From NCBI RefSeq assembly GCF_900156375.1, contig NZ_FTNK01000005.1, positions 248,001 to 312,000 of the forward strand: a stretch of 64,000 nt of DNA. Direction: 5' to 3'. This stretch comes from Paenibacillus macquariensis. GTDB lineage: Bacteria > Bacillota > Bacilli > Paenibacillales > Paenibacillaceae. The translations under genes and the position numbers were made by a program. Position 1 is the stretch's first letter; the number at the start of each line of letters is the position of its first letter. Below, one piece after another: positions 37,943 to 46,740 of this stretch. The notes beneath the pieces were generated by a model. The model was not told the origin of the DNA and did no database searches. It worked only from the letters and a program-made list of their open reading frames with translations.

Positions 37943-38713
37943 GTGAATAATTTATGTGTAGCTCATAGAGGATTTTCATACATTGCTCCAGAGAATACCA
38001 TGGCAGCGATAACAATGGCCATGGCACAATCTTTTGTACAATGGGTTGAGATTGATACACAACTATCGATGGATGGTATACCCGTTGTTATTCATGATTT
38101 CACGCTGAATCGGACGACGAATGGTAAGGGATTAGTGAAGGATCACACATGGGCACAACTTCAGCAACTGGATGCGGGGAGCTGGAAGGGCCCTGCTTTC
38201 AAAGGAGAACGGATTCCCACACTAGATGAAGTACTTAAGCTTAGTTGTGGGAGACTTCGTCTTAATATTGAACTTAAGACCAAGGGGGATATGTACCCGG
38301 GTCTAGAGCGAGCTGTTATGGAACGAATTGCTTATTATCATATGGAGCATGATGTCGTACTGACTTCATTTGACACAGATGCACTAAGAAGAGTGAATGA
38401 GTTAAATCCTAATTTCACAACAGGGCTTATCATCGATGCCAGACCGCTGGATTTACTGGAGAGACTTAAAGAATTGAAATGTTCATTCCTTTCAATAGGA
38501 GCAAGTCACTTGGATTCAACGCTGGCTTCGATGCTTGTCTCGCAAGGAATAACAGTCATGGCATGGACCGTGGATGATGCTACAGGAATGAAACGTCTGG
38601 CATCTATAAATCCAGAGATTATGATTTGTACCAACCGTCCAGATGTATGGGGAGACACGTTCTTAGAACATAAACCATCTTTTTGGCATTGGAAATCACA
38701 AAAAAAGGACTGA
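37943..38713 (+). CDS. Glycerophosphodiester phosphodiesterase
   Basis: A 256-residue cytoplasmic TIM-barrel enzyme (UgpQ type) that splits glycerophosphodiesters to glycerol 3-phosphate and an alcohol. It has the GDPD signature AHRGFSYIAPENT, catalytic Glu/Asp in EIDTQLSMDG and HDFTLNRTTNGKG, with LNIELKTKG. Start is GTG behind GAGGAGG. A FAH-family gene follows after seven bases, so they share an mRNA. Confidence 0.9.
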   Translation: MNNLCVAHRGFSYIAPENTMAAITMAMAQSFVQWVEIDTQLSMDGIPVVIHDFTLNRTTNGKGLVKDHTWAQLQQLDAGSWKGPAFKGERIPTLDEVLKLSCGRLRLNIELKTKGDMYPGLERAVMERIAYYHMEHDVVLTSFDTDALRRVNELNPNFTTGLIIDARPLDLLERLKELKCSFLSIGASHLDSTLASMLVSQGITVMAWTVDDATGMKRLASINPEIMICTNRPDVWGDTFLEHKPSFWHWKSQKKD

Positions 38714-38720
38714 TATATTC

Positions 38721-39344
38721 ATGGATTCAATGATTCGTAATGTCTATTGTGTTGGCCGTAACTACAGATTACATGCAGCAGAACTTGGTAATGCTGTGCC
38801 CCAAGAACCGATGATATTCATGAAACCTTCTCATGCTGTTATTCCGCTTGATCAAAGTGTTATTACATTGCCTAAAGATCAAGGTGAAGTACATTATGAA
38901 GGAGAGATTGTTATCCTCATTCATAGGGATTATGAGCCGGGGGTTACTGTGAATGAGTTAGTAGAAGTCATGGCATTAGGAATTGATTTCACGTTGCGGG
39001 ATGTTCAGCAGGTTATTAAGGAGAAGGGTCATCCGTGGACAGCGGCCAAAGGGTTTAAGTCATCTGCACCACTTACGCCATTCGTTGATTTTCCAGGCAC
39101 AGAAGAACTGAATGTTCAAGATTTCACGGTTATGAAGAATAAAGTGGAAGTACAGCGAGGGAATGCAAGTGATATGATTTTCTCATTGCAAAATATTGTT
39201 GATTACATAGGTTTACATTATGGATTGGGTAAAGGTGATTTGATCTTTACAGGCACACCGGCAGGGGTCGGTCCGGTATCTCAAGGCGACCAATTTGACC
39301 TCTTATGGGGAGACAAACAGCTGGGAAGCTGTATTATTGGATAA
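38721..39344 (+). CDS. Fumarylacetoacetate hydrolase-family protein
   Basis: A 207-residue FAH-fold enzyme. Motifs are CVGRNYRLHAAELG, FMKPSHAVI, the metal-ligand region HYEGEIVILI, and FTGTPAGVGPVSQGD. Family members are acylpyruvases, oxaloacetate decarboxylases or 5-oxopent-3-ene-1,2,5-tricarboxylate decarboxylases; which applies cannot be told. Its stop codon directly abuts the DUF92 start (TAAATG), indicating coupled translation. Confidence 0.87.
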   Translation: MDSMIRNVYCVGRNYRLHAAELGNAVPQEPMIFMKPSHAVIPLDQSVITLPKDQGEVHYEGEIVILIHRDYEPGVTVNELVEVMALGIDFTLRDVQQVIKEKGHPWTAAKGFKSSAPLTPFVDFPGTEELNVQDFTVMKNKVEVQRGNASDMIFSLQNIVDYIGLHYGLGKGDLIFTGTPAGVGPVSQGDQFDLLWGDKQLGSCIIG

Positions 39345-40169
39345 ATGATCATGTGGATTATTGGTGGCCTATGCGCTTTGTTAGTATCCACTGTAGCTTA
39401 TTGGAAGAAGTCTCTTACGTTATCAGGTGCGCTTGCAGCGACGATTATGGGAACCGTCTATTTTGCAGCAGGAAGTCTATTCTGGTTCGGTATTTTACTT
39501 GTATTCTTTGTCTCTTCCTCTGTGCTATCCAAGTTCCGTCAAAGTCATAAGGAAGAGATGGAGAAATCGTATGCGAAGACGGGTCGGCGCGATGCTGGAC
39601 AGGTATTAGCAAATGGTGGGTTGGGCATGTTGCTGTGTATACTGAATGCCATATGGCCTCATCCTGAATGGACATACCTGTTTATTGGAATTATGGCAAC
39701 GGTGACTGCAGATACATGGGCTACAGAAATGGGAAGCTTAAGCACTAAACCTCCACGTTCCGTGTTGAATGGTAAGGTATTGACTGTTGGAACCTCGGGG
39801 GGAGTATCGCTCTTAGGAAGCATTGCTGCTGCAGTTGGTGGAGCGATGATTGGTGGTGGAGCTTGGGTTCTGACATTCCTATCAGACACATCCGCACCTA
39901 TTCAAGGGCGTGCACTTCTGTTATGGATACTATTAGGGCTTGTCTCAGGATTCGCAGGAGCCTTTACAGATTCCTTATTAGGAGCATCGATTCAAGTGAT
40001 GTACAAGTGTCATGTCTGTGGTAAAGAAGTTGAAGTAGTACATCATTGCAACAAACCTACCGTACAGCTTCGAGGATGGCTCAGATTGAATAACGATGCG
40101 GTCAATGTGTGGAGTTCCGTCGTCGGAGGAATGGTTGCTTGTATAATTGGATTATATATGGGATTATAA
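39345..40169 (+). CDS. DUF92 integral membrane protein
   Basis: A 274-residue membrane protein with about six helices (TIGR00297). Typical stretches are LTLSGALAATIMG, GRRDAGQVLANGG, ADTWATEMG and GAFTDSLLGA. Plant and cyanobacterial relatives (VTE6) phosphorylate phytyl phosphate, so an isoprenoid-phosphate role is possible. A late cytoplasmic loop carries CHVCGKEVEVVHHC, a likely small zinc knuckle. An alternative ATG lies two codons downstream. Confidence 0.82.
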   Translation: MIMWIIGGLCALLVSTVAYWKKSLTLSGALAATIMGTVYFAAGSLFWFGILLVFFVSSSVLSKFRQSHKEEMEKSYAKTGRRDAGQVLANGGLGMLLCILNAIWPHPEWTYLFIGIMATVTADTWATEMGSLSTKPPRSVLNGKVLTVGTSGGVSLLGSIAAAVGGAMIGGGAWVLTFLSDTSAPIQGRALLLWILLGLVSGFAGAFTDSLLGASIQVMYKCHVCGKEVEVVHHCNKPTVQLRGWLRLNNDAVNVWSSVVGGMVACIIGLYMGL

Positions 40170-40245
40170 ATGGTTGATAATAAATGGTACAATAGGTTGG
40201 AATGTTTGTTATTCAAATATGATAAGTTAGTAGGGAAAAATAGAG

Positions 40246-42171
40246 ATGAATATATTGACAGTTGAACATATAAGTAAGAGTTATGGTGAAAAGGTATTAT
40301 TTAAAGATGCATCCTTCGGTATGGAGGACCAGGATAAGATTGGAATCGTAGGTGTGAACGGAACAGGGAAATCAACATTCCTACGTATTATTGCTGGTTT
40401 AGAAAAGCCGGATGAAGGTCAAATTTCTAGTGGGAATGGCGTTAGAATTAGAACACTCGCGCAGAATCCTGATTATGACCCGGAAATGACCGTATTACAA
40501 CAAGTATTCCAAGGTAATGATCCGCAAATGAAAGTCGTTCGTGACTATACAGAAACGATGGATTTGCTAGATCTTGATCCTTCAAATGAAGAAGTTCTAG
40601 AGAGATTGTTGGAGCTCAATCAGGATATGGATACACTACAGGCTTGGAATCTTGAAAGTGAAGCGAAGATCATTCTGAATAAACTCGGACTTACACAGTT
40701 TGAAAGTTTGATGGGAACGCTATCTGGTGGACAACGCAAGCGTGTAGCATTGGCTAATGCCCTAATTCAACCTTGCGAATTGTTGATCCTGGATGAGCCT
40801 ACGAACCATATTGATACGGATTCCGTAGCATGGTTGGAGCAATATTTACAGAAGCGCCGTGGTGCGTTACTCATGATTACCCATGACCGATATTTCCTTG
40901 ACCGTGTAGCAAACGTTATGTTGGAGCTTGACTATGGGCGGTTATTCCGATACCAAGCCAATTATTCAGCATTCTTGGAATTGAAAGCAGATCGCGAAGA
41001 CAGAGAAGCATCTACGGAACATAAGAGACAGAATTTACTTCGTTCTGAGCTTGCTTGGATGCGTAAGGGACCCAAAGCGAGATCTACCAAACAAAAGGCG
41101 CGGATTGATCGGTATGAAGAGCTAAAAGATCAGCAAGTTGTACAACGCGCTGGATCGATGGATATGTCTGTAGCTTCAAGCCGTCTCGGTCGTAAAATTC
41201 TAGAGATTGATCATTTACACAAAACCAATGAAGGGATCACTCTTATTGAGGATCTTACTTATATTGCTGTGCCGGAAGATAGAGTGGGAATTGTTGGTCC
41301 TAACGGAAGCGGGAAATCGACGCTACTTAACCTTATTGCCGGTAGACTCCAGCCGGATGCTGGAGAGATTAGTCTAGGTTCCACAGTGAAGATTGGTTAC
41401 TTCACACAAGAGCATCAAGAGATGAATGAGAAACAACGTGTTATTGAATACATCAAAGAAGTGGCAGAAATCATCACTACGTCAGATGGAAGTACGATTA
41501 CTGCGGGAGCGATGTTAGAACGTTTTCTTTTCCCGCCAGTTCTTCAATGGACACCGATCGCGAAGTTATCCGGTGGAGAGAAGAGACGTCTATACTTACT
41601 AAGAGTACTCATGGGAGCGCCTAACGTTCTTCTTCTTGATGAACCGACGAATGATCTCGATATCCAGACATTAGCTGTCTTGGAACAATATTTAGACGAG
41701 TTCCCGGGTGTCGTATTTACAGTATCGCATGATCGGTACTTCCTAGACCGTACGGTAGATAAGATTGTTGCTTTTGAAGGAAATGGAGACCTTAGAGTTC
41801 ATGTCGGTTCATATACGGAGTATGAGGAATGGATGGCTAAGAATGTTTCCAAAGGATCAGATCGTAAGCGTGTAGAACCTGCTGAACCTGTTTCCAAACC
41901 AACACCTGAACTTAAAGAAGTGGTTAAGTCTGCGGTATCAACTGAGAAAATCAAGTTCACTTTCAAAGAGCAAAAGGAATTTGATCAGATTGATAGCTTA
42001 ATTCTGGCATGTGAACAGAAAATAGTGGATCTTAACACTAAGATGGAAGCTGCTTTTAGCGATTCAGCACTTCTACAAGAACTTATGACCAAGCAACAGG
42101 AAGCACAACAAGAGCTCGAACATCTCATGGAGCGTTGGACATATCTAAATGAAATAGCAGATAAAATGTAA
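40246..42171 (+). CDS. yfmR: ABC-F ribosome-associated ATPase (YfmR/Uup type)
   Basis: A 641-residue soluble ABC-F protein with two ATPase domains: Walker A GVNGTGKST with signature LSGGQRKR, and GPNGSGKST with LSGGEKRR. Between them is the P-site-tRNA-interacting linker (about 240-310; AWMRKGPKARSTKQKARIDR). A C-terminal coiled coil (about 570-640) follows, as in Uup/YfmR. ABC-F proteins act on the ribosome to relieve stalls or antibiotic block. It is not linked to a drug-resistance gene here, so a housekeeping role is more likely. Confidence 0.87.
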   Translation: MNILTVEHISKSYGEKVLFKDASFGMEDQDKIGIVGVNGTGKSTFLRIIAGLEKPDEGQISSGNGVRIRTLAQNPDYDPEMTVLQQVFQGNDPQMKVVRDYTETMDLLDLDPSNEEVLERLLELNQDMDTLQAWNLESEAKIILNKLGLTQFESLMGTLSGGQRKRVALANALIQPCELLILDEPTNHIDTDSVAWLEQYLQKRRGALLMITHDRYFLDRVANVMLELDYGRLFRYQANYSAFLELKADREDREASTEHKRQNLLRSELAWMRKGPKARSTKQKARIDRYEELKDQQVVQRAGSMDMSVASSRLGRKILEIDHLHKTNEGITLIEDLTYIAVPEDRVGIVGPNGSGKSTLLNLIAGRLQPDAGEISLGSTVKIGYFTQEHQEMNEKQRVIEYIKEVAEIITTSDGSTITAGAMLERFLFPPVLQWTPIAKLSGGEKRRLYLLRVLMGAPNVLLLDEPTNDLDIQTLAVLEQYLDEFPGVVFTVSHDRYFLDRTVDKIVAFEGNGDLRVHVGSYTEYEEWMAKNVSKGSDRKRVEPAEPVSKPTPELKEVVKSAVSTEKIKFTFKEQKEFDQIDSLILACEQKIVDLNTKMEAAFSDSALLQELMTKQQEAQQELEHLMERWTYLNEIADKM

Positions 42172-42200
42172 AGAGTGTACATTTAAAAAATAGATATAAC

Positions 42201-42253
42201 AAAAGGGACTGTTCCAAAAGTCGAAATACGACTTACTGGAATAGTCCCTATTT
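42201..42253. terminator. Terminator with CTGTTCCAAAAGTC core
   Basis: AGGGACTGTTCC pairs with GGAATAGTCCCT, with an AAGTC/GACTT inner stem. It lies between convergent genes. The layout is shared with the hairpin at 32802. Confidence 0.75.
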
Positions 42254-42264
42254 GTATTAAATGA

Positions 42265-43302
42265 TTATGACTGCAAGTAAGCTGCAAGCAACTTTGTTGT
42301 ATTTAAGACCGCTTGCTTATGTGTGCGCTCCATGGCATGAGAAGCATGCACTCCTGGACCGATCAAAGCGGCACGGATGTTGTTCCCAGCACTGAGTGCG
42401 GCAGAGGCATCAGATCCATAGTGCGGATATATGTCGACAGCATAGGGGATATTCTCTGATTCAGCTAATGCGATAAGACGGCTTGTCATCTCATAATCAT
42501 AAGGGCCTGAAGAGTCTTTAGCGCATATAGATACATCTGTTTCCTTACAACTCAGATCATCACCAATACAACCCATATCGACTGCAATCATCTCCACAAT
42601 ATCGTCTGGAATGGATGCAGCTCCGTGCCCAACCTCTTCATAATTGGATATCAGAATTTTGACTGTTGTACGTGGTTTCCAGTTCTCACGTTTCATAGAT
42701 TCTAGGATACCAAATAGAGCAGCTACACTGGCTTTGTCATCGAGATGGCGAGACTTAATATGTCCACTATCCGTGATGATGGACCTGGGATCGAATGAAA
42801 TAAAGTCACCTACAGCGATTCCTAACTTCAATACATCATCTTTCGATTCTACTAGTTCATCAATACGAACTTCCATATGATCTTCTTGTCGTTTGAAATC
42901 ACGAGCATCACTGTAGACGTGTACAGAAGGATGTGTACTTAATATAGTTCCGGTATACGTCTTTCCGCTACGTGTATGTATCGTACAGTATTCGTTCTCA
43001 ATAGCCTGTAGCATGAAACCGCCAACCAACGTAAGTCGAAGGGTACCTTCGGATTTAATCGCACGAACCATTGCACCTAACGTATCCACATGGCCACTCA
43101 GACCTATCGTACGGCTGTTATCATGACCCTCTACGGTTAAGATAGCCCCGCCTTTATGATTCCATGTAAGAGGCACTCCAAGAGCTGTAGCTTCCTCCTC
43201 TATATATTTCATGACTTGAGTAGTGTATCCGCTCGGACTAGGTGTGTTTAGTAACTTCTGAAGTAAGGTTAGTATATATTTCTCATTTGGTTGAATTGAC
43301 AA
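42265..43302 (-). CDS. M42-family glutamyl aminopeptidase / endoglucanase-like
   Basis: A 345-residue dinuclear-zinc aminopeptidase of the PepA/FrvX group. Metal ligands are visible in GLSGHVDTLG, HLDDKASVAA and NYEEVGHG, with VDMGCIGD. The first ATG (43311) directly touches the GGAGG ribosome binding site, so the TTG at 43302, nine bases downstream of it, is the better start. The gene overlaps the lapA-like gene by 20 bases and is co-transcribed with it. It trims peptides in the cytoplasm. Confidence 0.88.
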   Translation of the reverse strand: MSIQPNEKYILTLLQKLLNTPSPSGYTTQVMKYIEEEATALGVPLTWNHKGGAILTVEGHDNSRTIGLSGHVDTLGAMVRAIKSEGTLRLTLVGGFMLQAIENEYCTIHTRSGKTYTGTILSTHPSVHVYSDARDFKRQEDHMEVRIDELVESKDDVLKLGIAVGDFISFDPRSIITDSGHIKSRHLDDKASVAALFGILESMKRENWKPRTTVKILISNYEEVGHGAASIPDDIVEMIAVDMGCIGDDLSCKETDVSICAKDSSGPYDYEMTSRLIALAESENIPYAVDIYPHYGSDASAALSAGNNIRAALIGPGVHASHAMERTHKQAVLNTTKLLAAYLQS

Positions 43303-43621
43303 TTGATGCATCCTCCTTAGGATCTACTGGGGTGTCTGATGTATTTACTGGGGAAGGCGAATAACCTGTTGCTTGGATGACATGATTAAGCTCGCTCGCC
43401 AAACGTTTAATTTCCCGTTGGAGCTTATATTGTCTGTAGATCCCATACGAACCTACGATGATTCCTCCGATAAGCGTACATCCTATGATAAGTAGAATGA
43501 GGGGAAGACTGATTACATTGAAAAAAAAGTTAACCTCAACGGGATTCACGTTAATGACAGCAAATAAAGCTGTTAATAGGGCAAACACAAGTCCAGCAAT
43601 TAAGGACCATTGCATTTTCAT
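43283..43621 (-). CDS. LapA-domain (DUF1049) membrane protein
   Basis: A 112-residue protein with two transmembrane helices (about 5-25 and 38-60; VNVNPVEVNFFFNVISLPL lies between them). A cytoplasmic coiled tail follows (about 65-85), then a Ser/Pro/Thr-rich end. The helix-F-x-F-x-x-N-helix layout is typical of LapA. The start at 43621 follows TAGGAGGTG; upstream Mets lack a site. It overlaps the M42 gene. In proteobacteria LapA aids LPS assembly; in this Gram-positive its role is unknown. Confidence 0.82.
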   Translation of the reverse strand: MKMQWSLIAGLVFALLTALFAVINVNPVEVNFFFNVISLPLILLIIGCTLIGGIIVGSYGIYRQYKLQREIKRLASELNHVIQATGYSPSPVNTSDTPVDPKEDASIVNSTK

Positions 43622-43716
43622 ATAAGCACCTCCTAAAAGTGTTTTTGTAGCGACCATCTTGTTAAGTCCATCGTAAAAAAACTTGTATCGAACAGCATAG
43701 GCTCCAATGATAGTAT

Positions 43717-43750
43717 AAAATCCCTTGACCGATTGGACAAGGGATTTATT
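43717..43750 (-). terminator. Intrinsic terminator after the oligoendopeptidase gene
   Basis: AAATCCCTTG pairs with CAAGGGATTT over a 10-base loop; TTTTAT follows on the minus strand. Confidence 0.8.
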
Positions 43751-43770
43751 AACGATTGTTCATATGACTA

Positions 43771-45687
43771 TTATTTGGTGAGTTGCTCCATTTGTGTAAT
43801 TAATTCTTCGAATACGCTCATTGCTTCACGAATAGGTTGCGGTGAGGACATATCCACACCTGCTTTACTCAGGATATTAATGGAGTAATCACTACCTCCG
43901 CTTTTGAGGAATCCAAGGTAACGGTCAACAGCAGGTTGGCCTTCTTCTAAAATTTGTTTAGAGAAGCTAGTTGCTGCAGAGAAGCCAGTAGCATATTTGT
44001 ATACATAGAAACTGTTATAGAAGTGAGGAATACGAGCCCATTCCATTGCGATCTCTTTATCGACTGCCATATCTGAACCATGATATTTAACATTTAGATC
44101 ATAGTAGATATCGGAGAGTGCCTGAGGGGTAAGGGTCTCACCTGCCTCAGCGTGTTCATGAATAAGTTTCTCGAACTCTGCAAACATAGTTTGTCTGAAT
44201 ACCGTTGTGCGGAATTGGTCCGCATAGTAGGTAAGTAGATACATTTTTTCTTTAGGATCGGTTGATTTCTTCAATAAATAATCCATCAACAGTGCCTCAT
44301 TTGTAGTGGAGGCCACTTCCGCTAAGAAAATCGTGTATTGTGCATCACGATAATTCAATGCCTTATCTGAATAGTAAGAGTGTAACGCATGGCCCATTTC
44401 GTGAGCTAAGGTAAACATACTGTTCAAATTTTCATTGTGGTTCAATAGGACATAAGGATGAGTACCATAAGCGCCCCAGCTGTAAGCGCCAGTTCGTTTG
44501 CCCTCATTCTCGTATACATCGATCCATCCGTTATCGTAGCCTTCTTGTAATGCACTTAGATAATCTTCTCCAAGTGGTTTTAAGCCTTCTTTAATGGTCT
44601 TCTTTGCTTCTTCATAGGTAATGTCCATTTTGTATTCATCTACAAGTGGAGCGAAGAGATCATACATGTGTAATTCATCGACGCCAAGAAGTTTCTTACG
44701 AAGTTTCATGTATCGATGTAACAAAGGCAAGCTCTCATGAATGGTGTCAATTAGATTCGTATAGACTTCCTTCTGAATATTGTCACCGTATAGAGACATT
44801 TCAAGCACAGAAGGATACTTACGAACGGTTGAATAAAAAATATTTTTAGTTACATTTGCACTTAATGTTGCGGCAATGGTGTTTTTTTGTTTGCCATAAG
44901 TTTCATAGACCGCTTTGAAAGCACGACTACGAACGTCACGGTTAGGACTTTCTAGATATTGAATATAGCTACCATGAGTTAGCTCAACTTCTTTGCCATT
45001 CTCATCTTTAATTTTAGGGAACTTCATATCAGCATTGTTAAGCATTCCGAAAATGTTTTGTGGTGCTTGAGATAAATTACCTACTTGTGCAAGAAGAGCC
45101 TCTTCTGTCTTCGATAGAACATGAGCTTTCTCACGCTTCATTTCTTGAAGTGTAAATTTATAGTCACTTAAGGTTGCATCAGCAATGAAAGCATCTAATT
45201 TATCATCTGGTAGTGCCAAAAGTTCAGGTGTAACGAAAGATAATGCTTCACCAGCGGCAACACTTAATTTTTTTCCTTTTTGGGTTAAAGCTTGGTATGT
45301 AGGGTTAGTTGTGTCCTCATCAAGGTGCATATGGGCATATACGTAAAGACGTTCAACGTCGAAGGAAATTGCATCATCTAGAATAAAACAATCCTTCACA
45401 GATTGAACCGTATCTAACTTACCTTGAAAGTCAGATGCTTTCGAAATTTTCTTCTGAACTTCTTTGTAAGATTGGTCCCAAGCAGATTGGTCTTTAAATA
45501 AATCTTGTAGGTTCCATTGATTGTCCTTGGATACTTCAGAGCGTTTCAATAATTGATCCATGGGAATCCTCCTTAAATGTTGTGTGAGTAAAGGTTGGGT
45601 TCCTGCTGAGGCTTTGATGGGTAGAGAATAAGGACTGGACATAATACTTATGGCGATGATGAGTGATACAGTCTTGGTTAGTTTCAC
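43771..45687 (-). CDS. pepF: Oligoendopeptidase F (M3B) with two candidate translation starts
   Basis: A zinc peptidase that cuts short peptides. The HExxH site is HEMGHALHSYY, and the substrate region has KYATGFSAA near the end. From GTG 45687, behind AAAGGAGGT, the 638-residue form begins with a good signal peptide (basic KLTK, core VSLIIAISIMSS, cleavage KASA-G). A second start, ATG 45561, has its own perfect TTAAGGAGG site, whose bases encode Leu-Arg-Arg of the long form; from there the protein is 596 residues and starts as cytoplasmic PepF does. Both an exported and a cytoplasmic form could be made. Confidence 0.9.
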   Translation of the reverse strand: MKLTKTVSLIIAISIMSSPYSLPIKASAGTQPLLTQHLRRIPMDQLLKRSEVSKDNQWNLQDLFKDQSAWDQSYKEVQKKISKASDFQGKLDTVQSVKDCFILDDAISFDVERLYVYAHMHLDEDTTNPTYQALTQKGKKLSVAAGEALSFVTPELLALPDDKLDAFIADATLSDYKFTLQEMKREKAHVLSKTEEALLAQVGNLSQAPQNIFGMLNNADMKFPKIKDENGKEVELTHGSYIQYLESPNRDVRSRAFKAVYETYGKQKNTIAATLSANVTKNIFYSTVRKYPSVLEMSLYGDNIQKEVYTNLIDTIHESLPLLHRYMKLRKKLLGVDELHMYDLFAPLVDEYKMDITYEEAKKTIKEGLKPLGEDYLSALQEGYDNGWIDVYENEGKRTGAYSWGAYGTHPYVLLNHNENLNSMFTLAHEMGHALHSYYSDKALNYRDAQYTIFLAEVASTTNEALLMDYLLKKSTDPKEKMYLLTYYADQFRTTVFRQTMFAEFEKLIHEHAEAGETLTPQALSDIYYDLNVKYHGSDMAVDKEIAMEWARIPHFYNSFYVYKYATGFSAATSFSKQILEEGQPAVDRYLGFLKSGGSDYSINILSKAGVDMSSPQPIREAMSVFEELITQMEQLTK

Positions 45688-45770
45688 CAGAGTTGTACCT
45701 CCTTTACATATGCAATCAGCCTGTAGTATGTCCAGTCCTACAATAAATTATTAATATTCTCTCATCAAAC

Positions 45771-45950
45771 TTAGGAACCCATGTTTATAAAACTGAATAC
45801 GATTAAGATAAAGGCAATGAGGATCATAATGATGGCGGTAAGAGCCATCCAACGCTTCAATGAAGGCGGGATAGAGTTCTTACCCATGATTAGGACACCA
45901 CCTAAAGCAAAAGCTAAGATAATAAAAATGAGAGTGCTACTTGGGTCCAT
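45771..45950 (-). CDS. Small two-helix membrane protein (59 aa)
   Basis: A short gene reading MDPSSTLIFIILAF at the start, with helices at about 6-22 and 35-55, a basic loop (KNSIPPSLKRW) and the end FINMGS. It starts six bases after the stop of the gene upstream, with a GGAG eleven bases before the ATG, so translation is probably coupled. It is not recognised. The clean hydrophobic pattern and SD favour a real gene. Confidence 0.65.
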   Translation of the reverse strand: MDPSSTLIFIILAFALGGVLIMGKNSIPPSLKRWMALTAIIMILIAFILIVFSFINMGS

Positions 45951-45956
45951 TGGTGA

Positions 45957-46190
45957 TTATACTCCTTTAAATGCAGCCATTAACTCGCGCCACTCGTCTT
46001 CTTTATCAATAAATTCTTCTTTAGGGAACCTAATGTTTGCCCAATGCATGAGTGCAGGCCGACTTAGAAAAGTCTGAGTTTCTTCTCCCCATTGATCAGA
46101 GATTTCGCGAAGAACGAGGTATTTCCCTTGAACTTCGATGGTCATCATATTCCAGTTGTCTTTTTTGTATATTTCATGTTTTTTAATCAT
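45957..46190 (-). CDS. Small hypothetical protein (77 aa)
   Basis: A soluble 77-residue protein, lysine- and glutamate-rich at the ends (starts MIKKHEIYKKDNW). The middle is TFLSRPALMHWANIRFPKEE. The ATG at 46190 follows GGAG by ten bases; upstream codons in frame add a hydrophobic segment without a ribosome binding site. It precedes the 59-residue membrane protein gene. Not recognised; it is probably a Paenibacillaceae-specific cytosolic protein. Confidence 0.65.
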   Translation of the reverse strand: MIKKHEIYKKDNWNMMTIEVQGKYLVLREISDQWGEETQTFLSRPALMHWANIRFPKEEFIDKEDEWRELMAAFKGV

Positions 46191-46293
46191 ATGCACATAT
46201 CTCCGTTTGCTCTTTTGATAAAATGATAACGCAGACACACTTATAAAAGCAAATAAAAACGGAGATATCCTAATAATTACTGTGTTGCATAGG

Positions 46294-46345
46294 TTGGAAT
46301 TCATGAAGTTTTTTATTTACAATCGCCAAATATGGCGATATTTTT
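46294..46345 (+). promoter_or_regulatory. Promoter and hairpin ahead of the cold-shock gene
   Basis: TTGGAA (46294) and TACAAT (46318) are 18 bases apart. A perfect 7-bp hairpin, ATCGCCA-AATA-TGGCGAT (46322-46339), overlaps the expected transcription start and is followed by ATTTTT and then AGGAGG. It may be an operator or a leader hairpin. Confidence 0.45.
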
Positions 46346-46359
46346 AGGAGGTTGTTCAT

Positions 46360-46557
46360 TTGAAGGGAACAGTTAAATGGTTTAATGCGGAAAAGGGTTA
46401 TGGTTTTATTCAGGTTGAAGGTGGCGAGGATGTATTTGTTCACTTTTCTGCCATTCAAGGAGAAGGTTTTAAGACATTAGATGAAGGTCAAGCGGTTGAA
46501 TTCGAAGTTGTGGAAGGTAATCGTGGACCTCAAGCGGCTAACGTAATTAAATTATAA
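46360..46557 (+). CDS. cspA: Cold-shock protein
   Basis: A 65-residue OB-fold RNA/DNA chaperone with RNP1-type KGYGFIQV and RNP2-type DVFVHFSAI. The start is TTG, set by AGGAGG eight bases upstream and by family alignment ([13 protein letters not shown]). Cold-shock proteins melt mRNA structure at low temperature. It is monocistronic, with a terminator downstream. Which paralogue of the genome it is cannot be said. Confidence 0.93.
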   Translation: MKGTVKWFNAEKGYGFIQVEGGEDVFVHFSAIQGEGFKTLDEGQAVEFEVVEGNRGPQAANVIKL

Positions 46558-46598
46558 AGAAAAGATCAGTCATTTTAAGAATGAAAATATATATGATA

Positions 46599-46637
46599 AG
46601 CGCGATTCTCTTTACAGAGAATTGTGCTTTTTTTGTT
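46599..46637 (+). terminator. Intrinsic terminator after the cold-shock gene
   Basis: A stem with ATTCTCT/AGAGAAT core, extended by AGC-GC pairs, is followed by seven T residues. Confidence 0.85.
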
Positions 46638-46668
46638 ATTATTCGTGTGAATAATGTCTGTAATGCCT

Positions 46669-46698
46669 TTGACCGATTCAACAACGAAATGATACACT
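46669..46698 (+). promoter_or_regulatory. Promoter of the yebC-family gene
   Basis: TTGACC-N18-TACACT, 42 bases before the ATG. Confidence 0.5.
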
Positions 46699-46740
46699 AG
46701 AAGGGATGAAACATACAATTTTATAGGGAGCGCTACCGTT

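Noticed and set aside
45781..46077. 98-residue plus-strand frame
   Set aside because: It runs antisense to two better-supported small minus-strand genes that have SD sequences and coupled spacing.
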